Assembly: GCF_003339865.1 (NCBI RefSeq)
Contig: NZ_QPKV01000007.1
Coordinates: 186,001 to 250,000 of the forward strand
Length of the DNA stretch: 64,000 nt
Reading direction: 5' to 3'
Origin: Pedobacter chinensis
GTDB lineage: Bacteria; Bacteroidota; Bacteroidia; Sphingobacteriales; Sphingobacteriaceae
Position numbers and translations under genes: made by a program. The notes under the pieces are model-generated. The model did not search any database. It was not told the origin of the DNA and saw only the letters and a list, made by a program, of their open reading frames with translations. This document shows, one piece after another, positions 7,627 through 16,962 of this stretch. How positions within the stretch are numbered: the stretch's first letter is position 1; the number at the start of each line of letters is the position of its first letter.

Positions 7627-8901
7627 TCAAAAGTGCATTGACTCATCTACTTGAATAACTTTGAGTTTCTGTTTTGATTTTATATAATCAAATGACTGTG
7701 AAGGAGATGAATGCCGATTCACTTGCATCAATCCTTCTGCCCCAAGTATCTGGTATGAATTGTAATTCGACGTATGCTTCAAGGCATAAAATTTTAGATG
7801 ATCTGGAAGCCTGTACTCTTTTTTGAATAAGGTCCACTTATTCGTGAAAAACTGTCTATCTAATTGTCTTGGACCAACTTTCCCATGACCGCCGAACAAA
7901 AACCAATCTTTTCGTTCCATCCCCTCCTCACCAATATAATCCAAAATCAGGTCTATTAGATTTTCATTAAGCTTAAAACTTGCTTGATTTCCATTCTTAG
8001 TAATGTTTATTGATTTTCCATTAGCGTCAAGTGTTTGAGCAGGTAAGTTTAAAACTCCTTTTGTAAAAGAAAACCAACCAATTTTGAGTCTAAGTTGTTC
8101 CGCCGCTCTCAATCGGAAAGTGTACAACAGCGTTGAAGCTATATAAAGCTCACGATATTTAGGATCATTCTTTAATAGTTTTTTTACTTTTGCCAATTCT
8201 TCCTCACTATATATCCTGTACCTTGTTTCTAAATTTCGGGTTTGATAACGAAAAGAATCTAAGCATACATTATAGTTTATCACCCTTTCAGATACCAACC
8301 ATTTGAAAAAATAGCTCAATTTGAATACATAGGCATTATATGTAGCTTTACTCAATGTTTTTTTGTTGGTGCGATATCTGCCGTTTTTAGATTTTACCTT
8401 CCTCTCTTTTTCAATGTTCCTCATGAACATATCAATGTCTGTTTTGGTAATAATGACCGGTTTTTCAAAAAGTATATTCTGTTTCTTTAAAAAGTCCGAA
8501 AAATATGTAAAAACAATTAACGTCGAATCCAGTTCTTCTTTACGCATTTTTCCTGCCTGATAGTCCGCGTCTCTAACTTGGAACCATACTTTGATACACT
8601 CACTAAGGGTCGAGGTGGAATTAAGCTTTCTATAATCGGGAAAGGATTTCGTAACGAAATTGTATCCATCTTTCAGCATCTCTATTAATGCATCTGTGAG
8701 ATCTTTAGCTTGACGGGTATAAATTTTTGGTGTAGCATACCGGTCAATGCCAGTAGACTGCTTGATTTGAACAAATTTTTGTGTGTTCGGATCGAAATAA
8801 TTAAAATAAACAACAATTTTATTGTTACGATCAATTTTTGTGGGAATAGAGAGTTTAAACTCAGTTTCCTCACACCTTGCAATAACATTATTTTTAATCA
8901 T
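7627..8901 (-). CDS. Tyrosine-type site-specific recombinase (integrase)
   Basis: This 424-residue protein has the layout of Bacteroidota integrases: an N-terminal arm-type domain, a SAM-like core-binding domain (about 95-215) and a C-terminal catalytic domain. Catalytic residues visible are Arg265 in RLRAAEQLR, Lys375-His376 in YALKHT (Lys in place of the usual Arg, as often in this phylum), His397 in NRHSS and the nucleophile Tyr406 in FDYIK. It lies at the border between accessory genes and the conserved lysine-aminotransferase gene, so it is probably the integrase of the island to its left. No tRNA or obvious attachment repeat was found nearby. Confidence 0.9.
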   Translation of the reverse strand: MIKNNVIARCEETEFKLSIPTKIDRNNKIVVYFNYFDPNTQKFVQIKQSTGIDRYATPKIYTRQAKDLTDALIEMLKDGYNFVTKSFPDYRKLNSTSTLSECIKVWFQVRDADYQAGKMRKEELDSTLIVFTYFSDFLKKQNILFEKPVIITKTDIDMFMRNIEKERKVKSKNGRYRTNKKTLSKATYNAYVFKLSYFFKWLVSERVINYNVCLDSFRYQTRNLETRYRIYSEEELAKVKKLLKNDPKYRELYIASTLLYTFRLRAAEQLRLKIGWFSFTKGVLNLPAQTLDANGKSINITKNGNQASFKLNENLIDLILDYIGEEGMERKDWFLFGGHGKVGPRQLDRQFFTNKWTLFKKEYRLPDHLKFYALKHTSNYNSYQILGAEGLMQVNRHSSPSQSFDYIKSKQKLKVIQVDESMHF

Positions 8902-9005
8902 GACATTATACCCGCGGCTATCCCCGCACTTTTAAAAACATAACCAATTGTCTCAAATATAAGTATTTTTAAAAATAAATACAATAAACTATTTAAACCT
9001 ATTTT

Positions 9006-9039
9006 TTGACTAAGCAGTACAAAAAGTGCTTAAATTTTG
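9006..9039 (+). promoter_or_regulatory. Candidate promoter for the lysine aminotransferase gene
   Basis: TTGAC at 9006 and TAAATTTTG at 9031-9039 resemble the Bacteroidota -33 (TTG) and -7 (TAnnTTTG) boxes, with slightly long spacing. The transcript would begin near 9046, about 40 nt before the ATG at 9087, which argues against a TTG start at 9006. Confidence 0.4.
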
Positions 9040-9086
9040 ATTTTAGGCACATTTCACTAAATTTGGATATTACCAAAACCAAATTT

Positions 9087-10418
9087 ATGTACCAATTAAC
9101 AGTACCTGCCGATCGCGTTAACGAATCTTTAAGCAAACATATTTTGGCCGATGGTTTCGACCTTACCTATGACATGGAAAGAAGCCATGGCGCCTACATT
9201 TATGATTCGAAATACAACAGAACATTACTTGATTTCTTTACCTGTTTTGCATCTGTTCCATTAGGTTACAATCATCCGAAAATGGTCAATGATGAAGCAT
9301 TTAAAAAAAATCTTCTGCAAGCTGCGATTGCCAATCCATCCAATTCTGATGTTTACACCCAACAATATGCGCAATTTGTTGAAACCTTTTCGAAAGTAGG
9401 CATACCTGATTATTTACCACATGCTTTTTTTATTGCCGGTGGTGCATTGGCTGTGGAAAATGCCATTAAGGTAGCTATGGATTGGAAAGTGCAAAAGAAT
9501 TTCGCTAAAGGTTATAAGGAAGAGAAGGGCTTTAAAATATTGCATTTTGAAAGAGCTTTTCATGGAAGATCTGGTTATACCCTCAGCTTAACCGATACTT
9601 TGCCAGATAAAACGAAATGGTTTGCAAAATTCGATTGGCCAAGAGTGGCTGTACCGGAAGTTAAATACCCGCTTTCGGGCAGCAATTTAGATCACGCCAT
9701 TCAAACGGAAGCCATCTCTATTTCACAAATTAAACACGCTTTTACTGATCATAAAGATGATATCTGCGCTATTATAATAGAACCTATTCAATCTGAAGGC
9801 GGCGACAATCATTTAAGAGAAGAGTTTTTGATTCAGCTGAAAGCTTTAGCTGATGAAAATGAGGCCTTTTTAATTTACGATGAAGTACAAACCGGTGTTG
9901 GTTTAACAGGAAAGTTTTGGTGCCATCAGCATTTTAGCGAAAAAGCCAGACCAGATATTGTTGCCTTTGGTAAAAAAATGCAGGTTTGTGGAATTTTAGC
10001 AGGAAGTAAGGTAGATGAAGTAGAAACTAATGTTTTTAAAGTTCCAAGCCGAATCAATTCTACATGGGGTGGCAACCTGGTCGATATGGTTCGTTCAACC
10101 CAAATCCTGCAAATTGTAGAAGAAGACGATTTATGCAATAATGCCGCTCAGCTGGGAGAATATTTAAAAAACAACCTGGCTAATCTTTCACAGAAATTCG
10201 ATCAAATGAGTAACGTTCGTGGCAAAGGCTTACTGTGTTCATTTGACTTCCCCACAAAGGAAATGAGAAATACATTCATTAATAAGGGACTGGAAAACAA
10301 TGTAATGTTTCTGGGTTGTGGCGAAAGAACAATACGCTTTCGTCCGGCGCTATGTATTGAACAAAAACATATTGACGAAGGGTTGACAGTGATGGAAAAA
10401 ATATTGCCTTTATTGTAG
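9087..10418 (+). CDS. lat: L-lysine 6-aminotransferase
   Basis: A class III PLP-dependent aminotransferase of 443 residues. It moves the epsilon-amino group of lysine to 2-oxoglutarate, giving 2-aminoadipate 6-semialdehyde. Visible features are the cofactor-binding region IAGGALAVENA (116-126), IIEPIQSEGGD (230-240), YDEVQTGVG (264-272) and the Schiff-base lysine in AFGKKMQVCG (Lys296 or 297). The whole length matches lysine aminotransferases rather than other class III members. ATG 9087 is chosen because the in-frame TTG at 9006 lies in the apparent promoter. A small exported-protein gene follows after 2 bp, and a glutaryl-CoA dehydrogenase-like gene lies nearby, consistent with lysine breakdown. 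Confidence 0.9.
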   Translation: MYQLTVPADRVNESLSKHILADGFDLTYDMERSHGAYIYDSKYNRTLLDFFTCFASVPLGYNHPKMVNDEAFKKNLLQAAIANPSNSDVYTQQYAQFVETFSKVGIPDYLPHAFFIAGGALAVENAIKVAMDWKVQKNFAKGYKEEKGFKILHFERAFHGRSGYTLSLTDTLPDKTKWFAKFDWPRVAVPEVKYPLSGSNLDHAIQTEAISISQIKHAFTDHKDDICAIIIEPIQSEGGDNHLREEFLIQLKALADENEAFLIYDEVQTGVGLTGKFWCHQHFSEKARPDIVAFGKKMQVCGILAGSKVDEVETNVFKVPSRINSTWGGNLVDMVRSTQILQIVEEDDLCNNAAQLGEYLKNNLANLSQKFDQMSNVRGKGLLCSFDFPTKEMRNTFINKGLENNVMFLGCGERTIRFRPALCIEQKHIDEGLTVMEKILPLL

Positions 10419-10420
10419 GC

Positions 10421-10825
10421 ATGAGCAGAAAATTTCTAATTTATCTCTTAACGGCAATTGTTTTGATTATTGTTTTCTTTATGGTTAAAGATATTTTTAA
10501 CCAACCAGGAATTGAAAACATGAAAGCTGGTTTTAAAGAAATTGTTAAGTATAGAAACGCTAACAATACTGGTCCTGTACAACGGGTTTATGTGGTTACG
10601 GTTAAAGATTCTATTTGGAAAGAAATGGAAGATTACGGTAATTTAATGCCGCATACCAAATATGGGAGTACCAAAGTTTACTTCTTCATGGAAAGTGATC
10701 ATATTCCAAAAATATTGCATCCCGGAGAAGTAAATTTTGATCCGCAATTCAACAAATCTTGCATTGCACTTTATGAAAAAAGCGCCATGAGCCAGGTTGT
10801 GTTTAATAAACATCCGCTTAAGTAA
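10421..10825 (+). CDS. Hypothetical membrane-anchored protein (134 aa)
   Basis: One N-terminal transmembrane segment (residues 5-23) anchors a soluble domain of about 110 residues with no recognised family. It begins 2 bp after the aminotransferase stop, so it is co-transcribed. The pattern VYVVTVKDSIWKEMEDYGNLMPHTKYGSTKVYFF suggests a compact alpha/beta fold. No link to lysine metabolism can be shown beyond the operon position. Confidence 0.65.
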   Translation: MSRKFLIYLLTAIVLIIVFFMVKDIFNQPGIENMKAGFKEIVKYRNANNTGPVQRVYVVTVKDSIWKEMEDYGNLMPHTKYGSTKVYFFMESDHIPKILHPGEVNFDPQFNKSCIALYEKSAMSQVVFNKHPLK

Positions 10826-11242
10826 TGTAGAAAAATAAACTTGATAGTCTGTGAAAATAAAGACCATGAGATCGGGTTTGGGAACAAACTGCTATTCAAT
10901 GAACAGTAGCGGAAATGCTTTTTGTTTGCTGCAACTTAAAATACTGTCGGTTAATTATTTTTTGGATTTAAACACAGTTCATGCTGAGGTACGAAGCATC
11001 CTGTTTTCATATAAAACGGTCGTCATTGCAATGGCGGATTAAGCCCAAAACTCATGTTAACTTAAGTTTAAATAAAGAACATCCCGCAGATTTATGAAAA
11101 TCACGCAGACTTTATTTTATCTGTCTATCTGCGGTAAATACCTGAAGAATCTCCATATCATTTATATTGATTTTTACAAAATAGAGCTTTCGCTAAAGTA
11201 ATTTCTCCGAAGCTTTGTCTTCTTGAAACTTCGTAAGTTGAT
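10826..11242. other. Intergenic stretch with a small inverted repeat
   Basis: No supportable gene is present in these 417 bases, which lie between two convergent operons. CCGCAGAT (11084-11091) pairs with ATCTGCGG (11127-11134), with further CGCAGA copies between. A 63-codon open frame at 10851-11042 lacks coding character. Confidence 0.5.
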
Positions 11243-12604
11243 TTATACAAATGCTGAAAATCCGGTAATTGCCCTACCCACAATCAAGGTATTAATTTCT
11301 TTCGTCCCCTCGTAAGAATAAATCGCTTCAGCATCAGCCACAAAACGGGCCACGTTGTATTCAAGCAAAATTCCATTTCCTCCCATTACTTCGCGGGCTT
11401 TACTTACTACATCACGGGTACGCAGTGAGCAAAACACCTTAGCAAGTGATGCATGTTCATCTTTCAGCAAACCCTGATCCTGCAATTGAGAAAGCCTGAA
11501 ACATAGGGTTTGCATGGCCGTTAAATTCGATAACATTTCTACCAAATGGTTTTGAATTAACTGGAATGAAGCAATTGGTTTACCGAATTGTTTTCGTGTT
11601 CTGGTGTATTCCAAAGCATTTTCATAAGCACCGCGGGCACAGCCTACCGCTTGCCAGGCAACGCCTGCTCTGGTCATTTGCAGCACTTTGGCAGTATCTT
11701 TAAATGAGTTGGCATTTTGTAACCGGTCTGCTTCATCTACCTCACAATTGGTAAGTGTGATAATTCCGTTCTGAACAATTCTCAATGCCATTTTATCCTG
11801 CATCTTTTCAACAGCAAATCCCGGATTATCTTTCTTTACAATGAAACCCTTTACCTCATTGCTTTCTTCATCGCGGGCCCAAATGATCAAAATATCGGCA
11901 AATGTGGCATTACCAATCCATTTCTTCTGGCCATTCAAAACCCATTTATCATTTATCTTTTTGCAGGTAGTGGTTAAACCACCGGCCGCTGCAGATCCAA
12001 CTTCTGGTTCTGTTAAACCAAAAGCACCAATAATTTTAAACTGTTGCATTAATGGTAACCATTGCTGTTTTTGTTCTTCCGATCCACATAAATAAATGGA
12101 ACCCATTGCAAGGCCGCTTTGAACGCCAAAAAATGTAGAAATAGAGGTATCAATTCTTGCCATTTCCATGGCTAAAATCCCCTCCATTAAATTAGACTTT
12201 CCCGGACAGCCATAGCCTTGGTAAGTTAATCCACAAATATTAAGTTCAGCTAATTTTGGTATAATCTCAAAAGGAAATTCAGCTTTATTCCAGTAATGAT
12301 TAACGATTGGTTTTACTTCTTTCTCTAAAAATGCCCTGACTTTTAATTGTAGCTCACGATCTTCATCTTTAAGTGCCTCATCGCCGAGACGATAAAAATC
12401 GCCTTCAATAGGGGGTAATTCTTTCTTTTTACCAGATCCGCCCATCATTTTCATCATCCCTTGAATCTGTTTATCATCAAGACCGGATATGGTTTCAACC
12501 ATTTTAGGTAAATCAACTTTTTTGGATAAAGCTTCTAATTTATCAAAGTCTACATGCTTAAAAAGATTATACGCATTTTTGAGTGAAGAAAATATATTCG
12601 CCAT
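11243..12604 (-). CDS. Acyl-CoA dehydrogenase, glutaryl-CoA dehydrogenase-like
   Basis: A 453-residue FAD-dependent acyl-CoA dehydrogenase. Seen are the FAD/substrate segments GAFGLTEPEVGSAAAG and WIGNATFADILIIWAR, the C-terminal RTRKQFGKPIASFQLIQ and GGNGIL, and the catalytic Glu432 in YEGTKEIN. That last motif and its flank (INTLIVGRAITG) are typical of glutaryl-CoA dehydrogenases, which oxidise and decarboxylate glutaryl-CoA to crotonyl-CoA. About 60 extra N-terminal residues precede the usual domain. Start 12604 (MANIFSSL) is preferred over 12628. The nearby lysine aminotransferase supports, but does not prove, a role at the end of lysine degradation. Confidence 0.8.
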   Translation of the reverse strand: MANIFSSLKNAYNLFKHVDFDKLEALSKKVDLPKMVETISGLDDKQIQGMMKMMGGSGKKKELPPIEGDFYRLGDEALKDEDRELQLKVRAFLEKEVKPIVNHYWNKAEFPFEIIPKLAELNICGLTYQGYGCPGKSNLMEGILAMEMARIDTSISTFFGVQSGLAMGSIYLCGSEEQKQQWLPLMQQFKIIGAFGLTEPEVGSAAAGGLTTTCKKINDKWVLNGQKKWIGNATFADILIIWARDEESNEVKGFIVKKDNPGFAVEKMQDKMALRIVQNGIITLTNCEVDEADRLQNANSFKDTAKVLQMTRAGVAWQAVGCARGAYENALEYTRTRKQFGKPIASFQLIQNHLVEMLSNLTAMQTLCFRLSQLQDQGLLKDEHASLAKVFCSLRTRDVVSKAREVMGGNGILLEYNVARFVADAEAIYSYEGTKEINTLIVGRAITGFSAFV

Positions 12605-12656
12605 TATTATTCGTTTTGAGAATAACAAACGAGTGGCAATTTTGTTGGACTTTCAA

Positions 12657-12780
12657 GTTTAAGCGCAAAGAGCGCAAAGTTTCTCGCTAAGGGAAAGAAG
12701 AATGAGAACCAATTAGTTTAACGCTAATTTTGCGACTCTGTGTTCTTTGCGAAATACTTCTTTGCTTTGCGGTTAAAAAA
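12657..12780. repeat. Intergenic imperfect inverted repeat built from GCGCAAAG/CTTTGCG motifs
   Basis: The left side has TTTAAGCGCAAAGAGCGCAAAG and the right side has CTTTGCGAA and CTTTGCTTTGCGGTTAAA, so the 124-bp stretch can fold back on itself. It fills nearly the whole gap between two leftward genes and looks like an interspersed palindromic element rather than a simple terminator. Confidence 0.45.
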
Positions 12781-12784
12781 AGAG

Positions 12785-13501
12785 TTACTTCAAATCAAAT
12801 AAATTATCAACGCCCAATAATTTTCTGGACGTAAAGCCCTCGCCAAAAGTGGCACCAATACTCTTACCGAATTCCCTGGCACGGCCAATTACAGTCTCGA
12901 AAAACTCTGGTGAAGAAATATAAGTCTCTAATCCATCAACATCCGGATTATAGAACTGCGTTTTAAATGCCTTTATTGACTTAAGCTTAGTGTCCATATG
13001 ATCAGAAATATCAACAATAATATCTGGTTTAATATAACGATCCTGAATAAACTGCAATAATAACCGGGGGCGATGAGCAGCTTGTTTTTTACCATCAACT
13101 TCAGTTTCTATTTTAGGTAATCCTGATAAGAAAACAGCATCGTAAACCAAATCTCCTGCCCTGCCATGATCCGGATGGCGATCTTCAAGTGCATTGCTCA
13201 GAATAATTTCTGGTTGATATTTTCGAATTGCTTTTATTACTGCTATACGATGGGCTTCATCATTTTGAAAAAAGCCATCTCTCATCCTTAGGTTTTCACG
13301 AACATGCAATCCTAATATTTTCGCTGAATCAGCAGCTTCCTCATCACGGGTTTCGGCAGTACCACGGGTACCCAGTTCGCCACGGGTCAAATCGACAATA
13401 CCAACTTTTTTTCCCAGTGCAATATGCTTTAAAATAGTACCTGAACAACAAAGTTCTGCATCATCAGGATGAACGGCAATAACTAAAATATCTAATTTCA
13501 T
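12785..13501 (-). CDS. bshB1: Bacillithiol biosynthesis deacetylase BshB1
   Basis: A PIG-L/LmbE family zinc deacetylase of 238 residues. It removes the acetyl group from GlcNAc-malate in bacillithiol synthesis. The family signature HPDD is at residues 11-14 (AVHPDDAELCCSG), with TRGELGTRGT, the SNALEDRHPDHGRAGDLV segment supplying the later metal ligand, and length typical of BshB1. It is followed after 9 bp by a glutathione peroxidase gene in the same direction, which fits a thiol/peroxide defence theme. Confidence 0.92.
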   Translation of the reverse strand: MKLDILVIAVHPDDAELCCSGTILKHIALGKKVGIVDLTRGELGTRGTAETRDEEAADSAKILGLHVRENLRMRDGFFQNDEAHRIAVIKAIRKYQPEIILSNALEDRHPDHGRAGDLVYDAVFLSGLPKIETEVDGKKQAAHRPRLLLQFIQDRYIKPDIIVDISDHMDTKLKSIKAFKTQFYNPDVDGLETYISSPEFFETVIGRAREFGKSIGATFGEGFTSRKLLGVDNLFDLK

Positions 13502-13510
13502 TGATTATTC

Positions 13511-14023
13511 TTATTGAGCATTTTCATTCAACAGGCGTTGAATTTTCTTTTTGATTTTTGAACTCAGAGGCTTGGTAAATGGCAGAAAATAATCTTCCAG
13601 TTCGCCTCTTTTATTCACAATATACTTATGGAAATTCCATCTGGGTTTCGAACTCATTTTTGAATTCTGTTTCTTATCACTTAAGAATTGATAGAGCGGG
13701 TGCGCATATTGCCCGCGTACCATTATTTTATCAAACACCGGGAATTTAACGCCATGATTAATCTCGCAAAAAGAAGCGATTTCAGATCCGTTTAAAGGTT
13801 CCTGTTTTCCAAAATCATTGGTAGGGAAACCTAAAATCTCAAAATCCGGATGATTAATTTCGTCTTTTAATTGTTGTAATTCTTTTAGTTGCGGAGTAAA
13901 ACCACACTCAGATGCAGTGTTCACGATTAAAACAACTTTGTTTCGGTAAGCAGATAATGGTTGTTCTTCACCATTAATTTTCTTTACTTTAAAAGAATAA
14001 ATATTAGGAATGCTTTCCTGCAT
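13511..14023 (-). CDS. Glutathione peroxidase family thiol peroxidase
   Basis: A 170-residue cytoplasmic peroxidase with the three family blocks: NTASECGFT with peroxidatic Cys40 (cysteine form, not selenocysteine), FPTNDFGKQEP, and WNFHKYIV with the conserved Trp. Bacterial members usually use thioredoxin rather than glutathione. It lies directly upstream of bshB1 in the leftward run, 9 bp apart, and just after a DUF4294 gene, so the three are probably one operon. Confidence 0.92.
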   Translation of the reverse strand: MQESIPNIYSFKVKKINGEEQPLSAYRNKVVLIVNTASECGFTPQLKELQQLKDEINHPDFEILGFPTNDFGKQEPLNGSEIASFCEINHGVKFPVFDKIMVRGQYAHPLYQFLSDKKQNSKMSSKPRWNFHKYIVNKRGELEDYFLPFTKPLSSKIKKKIQRLLNENAQ

Positions 14024-14029
14024 TATATA

Positions 14030-14644
14030 TTATTGATAAAACCCTGAAGTGCGGATAATTGATTCAATATCTCTATCCTCATTAGGATTGTAAGTACTTT
14101 TTAAATTGTGACCAACCACACGGGCAACAATCTGATAAGAGAAAGCAGCGAAACCACCCTTCGTTTGCTTTACAATATCATAAGTTGTTCTTCCAACCTC
14201 CCGGTCGATTAGTTTAGTTAAAATTTGTCCCTGGGTAATGGTTAATTCTTTGATTTCGCGGTTAAACATGTCTTTGATTTCCTTATCACATTGTTTAACC
14301 AATTTTCTTTGTTCTTTTTTTTCAGGTGTTTGGGCTATATCCTGTTCCAATTGCTCATACCGGCGTTTGGCATATAATGCATAGGGCATTACCTTTAAAA
14401 CATTATAACGCAATCTGTTATAAGCCGCCTGTTCTGCCGGAGATTTCCATATTCTATTGGCAAAAATGCTCACATCCTGTAATTGCATCCATGGAATCAT
14501 AATGCCATTATCGTTTGTTGAGGCTACCCGAATGGTATCTGCTTTGCCCAATTTTGGAAAAACAGGAGCATCAGGGTCTTGAGCTTTTAGCTTTACGCCA
14601 AAAATCATGACAATAAACAGAATGATTAGCCCTTTAAATTTCAT
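14030..14644 (-). CDS. DUF4294 protein
   Basis: A 204-residue exported protein, with a signal peptide (residues 1 to about 21, ending KLKAQ). The body from about residue 38 matches the DUF4294 family of Bacteroidota, with conserved LRYNVLKVMPYA, FNREIKELTITQGQILTKLIDRE and GGFAAFSYQIVAR segments and a long central helix. The function is unknown; it is probably a periplasmic or outer-membrane-associated protein. It is the first gene of the leftward run ending in bshB1, divergent from rel. Confidence 0.85.
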   Translation of the reverse strand: MKFKGLIILFIVMIFGVKLKAQDPDAPVFPKLGKADTIRVASTNDNGIMIPWMQLQDVSIFANRIWKSPAEQAAYNRLRYNVLKVMPYALYAKRRYEQLEQDIAQTPEKKEQRKLVKQCDKEIKDMFNREIKELTITQGQILTKLIDREVGRTTYDIVKQTKGGFAAFSYQIVARVVGHNLKSTYNPNEDRDIESIIRTSGFYQ

Positions 14645-14754
14645 AAATTTATACTTTCACAAAGTTAGGTGTTATTTCATATATTAGTCGTTCAACAGAA
14701 CTAATATAAGTTTTATTCATAAATAAGACGCAAATTTTTACGCAAAAAAAACAA

Positions 14755-16962
14755 ATGAAAACAGAGTTAGTGATTGATTTAGAGGCGGAAAAGCAAGAAA
14801 TTCTAAAAAGATATAGAGCATTATTACGGGCAAGCAAATCTACATTACAAAAGGGTGATAAGAAGGAAATTAGAAAAGCTTTCGATATGGCACTGGAAAG
14901 CCATAAAGACATGCGTCGAAAATCTGGCGAACCCTATATCTACCATCCAATAGCGGTGGCACAAATTGCAGCAGAAGAGATCGGCTTAGGAACAACTTCT
15001 ATAGTATGTGCATTATTACATGATGTTGTGGAAGATACAGATATCACTCTTGAGGATATTGAGCGTGAATTTGGTAAAAAAACGGCTAAAATTATTGATG
15101 GACTGACCAAGATATCTGGTGTTTTTGACACTAACAGTTCTTTACAGGCAGAAAACTTCCGTAAAATGCTGCTCACGTTGGCTGATGACGTCAGGGTAAT
15201 TTTAATCAAGCTTGCCGATCGGTTGCACAACATGCGTACAATGGATTTTATGCCTCGCCATAAGCAGCTTAAAATTGCATCAGAAACAATTTACCTTTAT
15301 GCTCCGCTTGCCCACCGTTTGGGTTTGTATGCCATAAAATCAGAGTTGGAAGATCTTTCCATGAAATATCTCGATCCTGACACTTATAAATTTATTGCCA
15401 AAAAACTGAATGAAAAGAAAGCTGAACGTGCTTTATTCATTAAAAAATTCGTTGAGCCAATTGATGAAATTGTTCATGAACAGGGCTTAGTTGCCGATGT
15501 TTATGGCCGTCCAAAATCAATTCATTCAATCTGGAACAAAATGAAAAAGAAAAATATTCCTTTTGAAGAGGTTTATGATCTTTTTGCCATCAGAATTATT
15601 TTGGATAGTGCTTACGAAAATGAAAAAGCCGATTGCTGGAAAGCTTATTCTATCGTGACTGATTTGTACCGTCCAAATCCAGATCGTTTGCGTGATTGGG
15701 TTTCATCACCCAAAGGAAATGGTTATGAAAGTTTGCATACCACTGTAATGGGGCCTCGCGGACAATGGGTTGAGGTACAAATTCGTACACAACGTATGAA
15801 CGAAATTGCGGAGAAAGGTTTCGCTGCACACTGGAAATATAAAGAATCGAGTAACGATAATGGTTTGGATCAGTGGATTCAGAAGGTAAGAGAGATGTTA
15901 AGCAACCCGGAGGCGAATGCTTTAGACTTTCTGGATGATTTCAAAATGAACCTTTTCTCTGATGAGATTTTTATTTTTACCCCTAAAGGTGCTTTGATTC
16001 AATTGCCATTGGGTGCTACAGCTTTGGATTTTGCTTTCGAGATCCATACCGGCGTGGGTGCCACCTGTATTGGCGCAAAAGTTAACCACAAATTGGTACC
16101 CATTTCTTACAAGCTCCAAAATGGAGATCAGGTAGAAATCATTACCTCAAATAAACAAACACCTAAAGAAGATTGGCTGAACATTGTAGTTACAGCGAAA
16201 GCCAAATCGAAAATTAAATCATCTTTAAAAGAAGAAAAACGTAAAATAGCAGATAATGGTAAAGAGATTTTAGAACGTAAACTGAAATCGTTAAAAATCA
16301 CTTATAACACTGATAATTTACAAAAACTGAGCTATTTCTTTAAGTTGCCATCAACCCAGGAGCTATTTGTGAATGTTGCTTTAGGTAAAATCGAATTGAA
16401 AGATATCAAAGAATATTTATCAAGCGAAAAAGAGATTGAACACCGCGGGCCAGAACGTCCTGAAAATCTTTCAGTGGATGGAATAAAGAATAAAATTAAA
16501 GGTGGCGATTCTGATATCTTATTGATCGGGGAAGATATGCAACGTATTGATTATACGCTTGCGGCTTGCTGTAACCCCATTCCCGGAGATGATGTGTTTG
16601 GATTTATTACCGTTAGTGATGGCATTAAAATCCACAGGACAAATTGCCCGAATGCGGCCCAACTAATGGCAAATTACGGATATCGTGTGGTTAAGGCAAA
16701 GTGGAATAAACAGCAGGAACTCACTTTCTTAACCGGTTTACGCATTGTTGGTATTGATGATGTTGGCTTGATTAATAATATAACAAGAGTAATTTCTACC
16801 GATTTTAAAGTGAATATGCGCTCCATTACCGTTGATACAAATGAGGGGATTTTTGAAGGTTCAATTATGATTTTTGTGAATGATACCGAACATTTGGAAA
16901 ACCTGATTAAAAATTTATTGAAAGTTAGAGGTGTTACAGGGGTTACCAGGTTTGATGCCTAA
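14755..16962 (+). CDS. rel: Bifunctional (p)ppGpp synthetase/hydrolase (RelA/SpoT, Rel)
   Basis: A full-length 735-residue Rel that makes and degrades (p)ppGpp for the stringent response. In order it has the HD hydrolase domain (about 45-195, HD pair His89-Asp90 in ALLHDVVEDTD), the synthetase domain (about 245-355, RPKSIHSIWNKMKKK, YESLHTTV), TGS (about 400-460), a Cys-rich zinc-finger segment (LAACCNPIPGDD, HRTNCPNA) and a C-terminal ACT domain (about 655-730). Both active sites look intact. The last 20 bases, including the stop, are copied in each unit of the tandem array downstream. Confidence 0.97.
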   Translation: MKTELVIDLEAEKQEILKRYRALLRASKSTLQKGDKKEIRKAFDMALESHKDMRRKSGEPYIYHPIAVAQIAAEEIGLGTTSIVCALLHDVVEDTDITLEDIEREFGKKTAKIIDGLTKISGVFDTNSSLQAENFRKMLLTLADDVRVILIKLADRLHNMRTMDFMPRHKQLKIASETIYLYAPLAHRLGLYAIKSELEDLSMKYLDPDTYKFIAKKLNEKKAERALFIKKFVEPIDEIVHEQGLVADVYGRPKSIHSIWNKMKKKNIPFEEVYDLFAIRIILDSAYENEKADCWKAYSIVTDLYRPNPDRLRDWVSSPKGNGYESLHTTVMGPRGQWVEVQIRTQRMNEIAEKGFAAHWKYKESSNDNGLDQWIQKVREMLSNPEANALDFLDDFKMNLFSDEIFIFTPKGALIQLPLGATALDFAFEIHTGVGATCIGAKVNHKLVPISYKLQNGDQVEIITSNKQTPKEDWLNIVVTAKAKSKIKSSLKEEKRKIADNGKEILERKLKSLKITYNTDNLQKLSYFFKLPSTQELFVNVALGKIELKDIKEYLSSEKEIEHRGPERPENLSVDGIKNKIKGGDSDILLIGEDMQRIDYTLAACCNPIPGDDVFGFITVSDGIKIHRTNCPNAAQLMANYGYRVVKAKWNKQQELTFLTGLRIVGIDDVGLINNITRVISTDFKVNMRSITVDTNEGIFEGSIMIFVNDTEHLENLIKNLLKVRGVTGVTRFDA

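Noticed and set aside
9006..9086. TTG start for the lysine aminotransferase gene
   Set aside because: The TTG coincides with a -33-like box; the ATG at 9087 fits family starts.
10851..11042. 63-codon frame
   Set aside because: No leader, no family and no coding character; it lies in a gap with inverted repeats.
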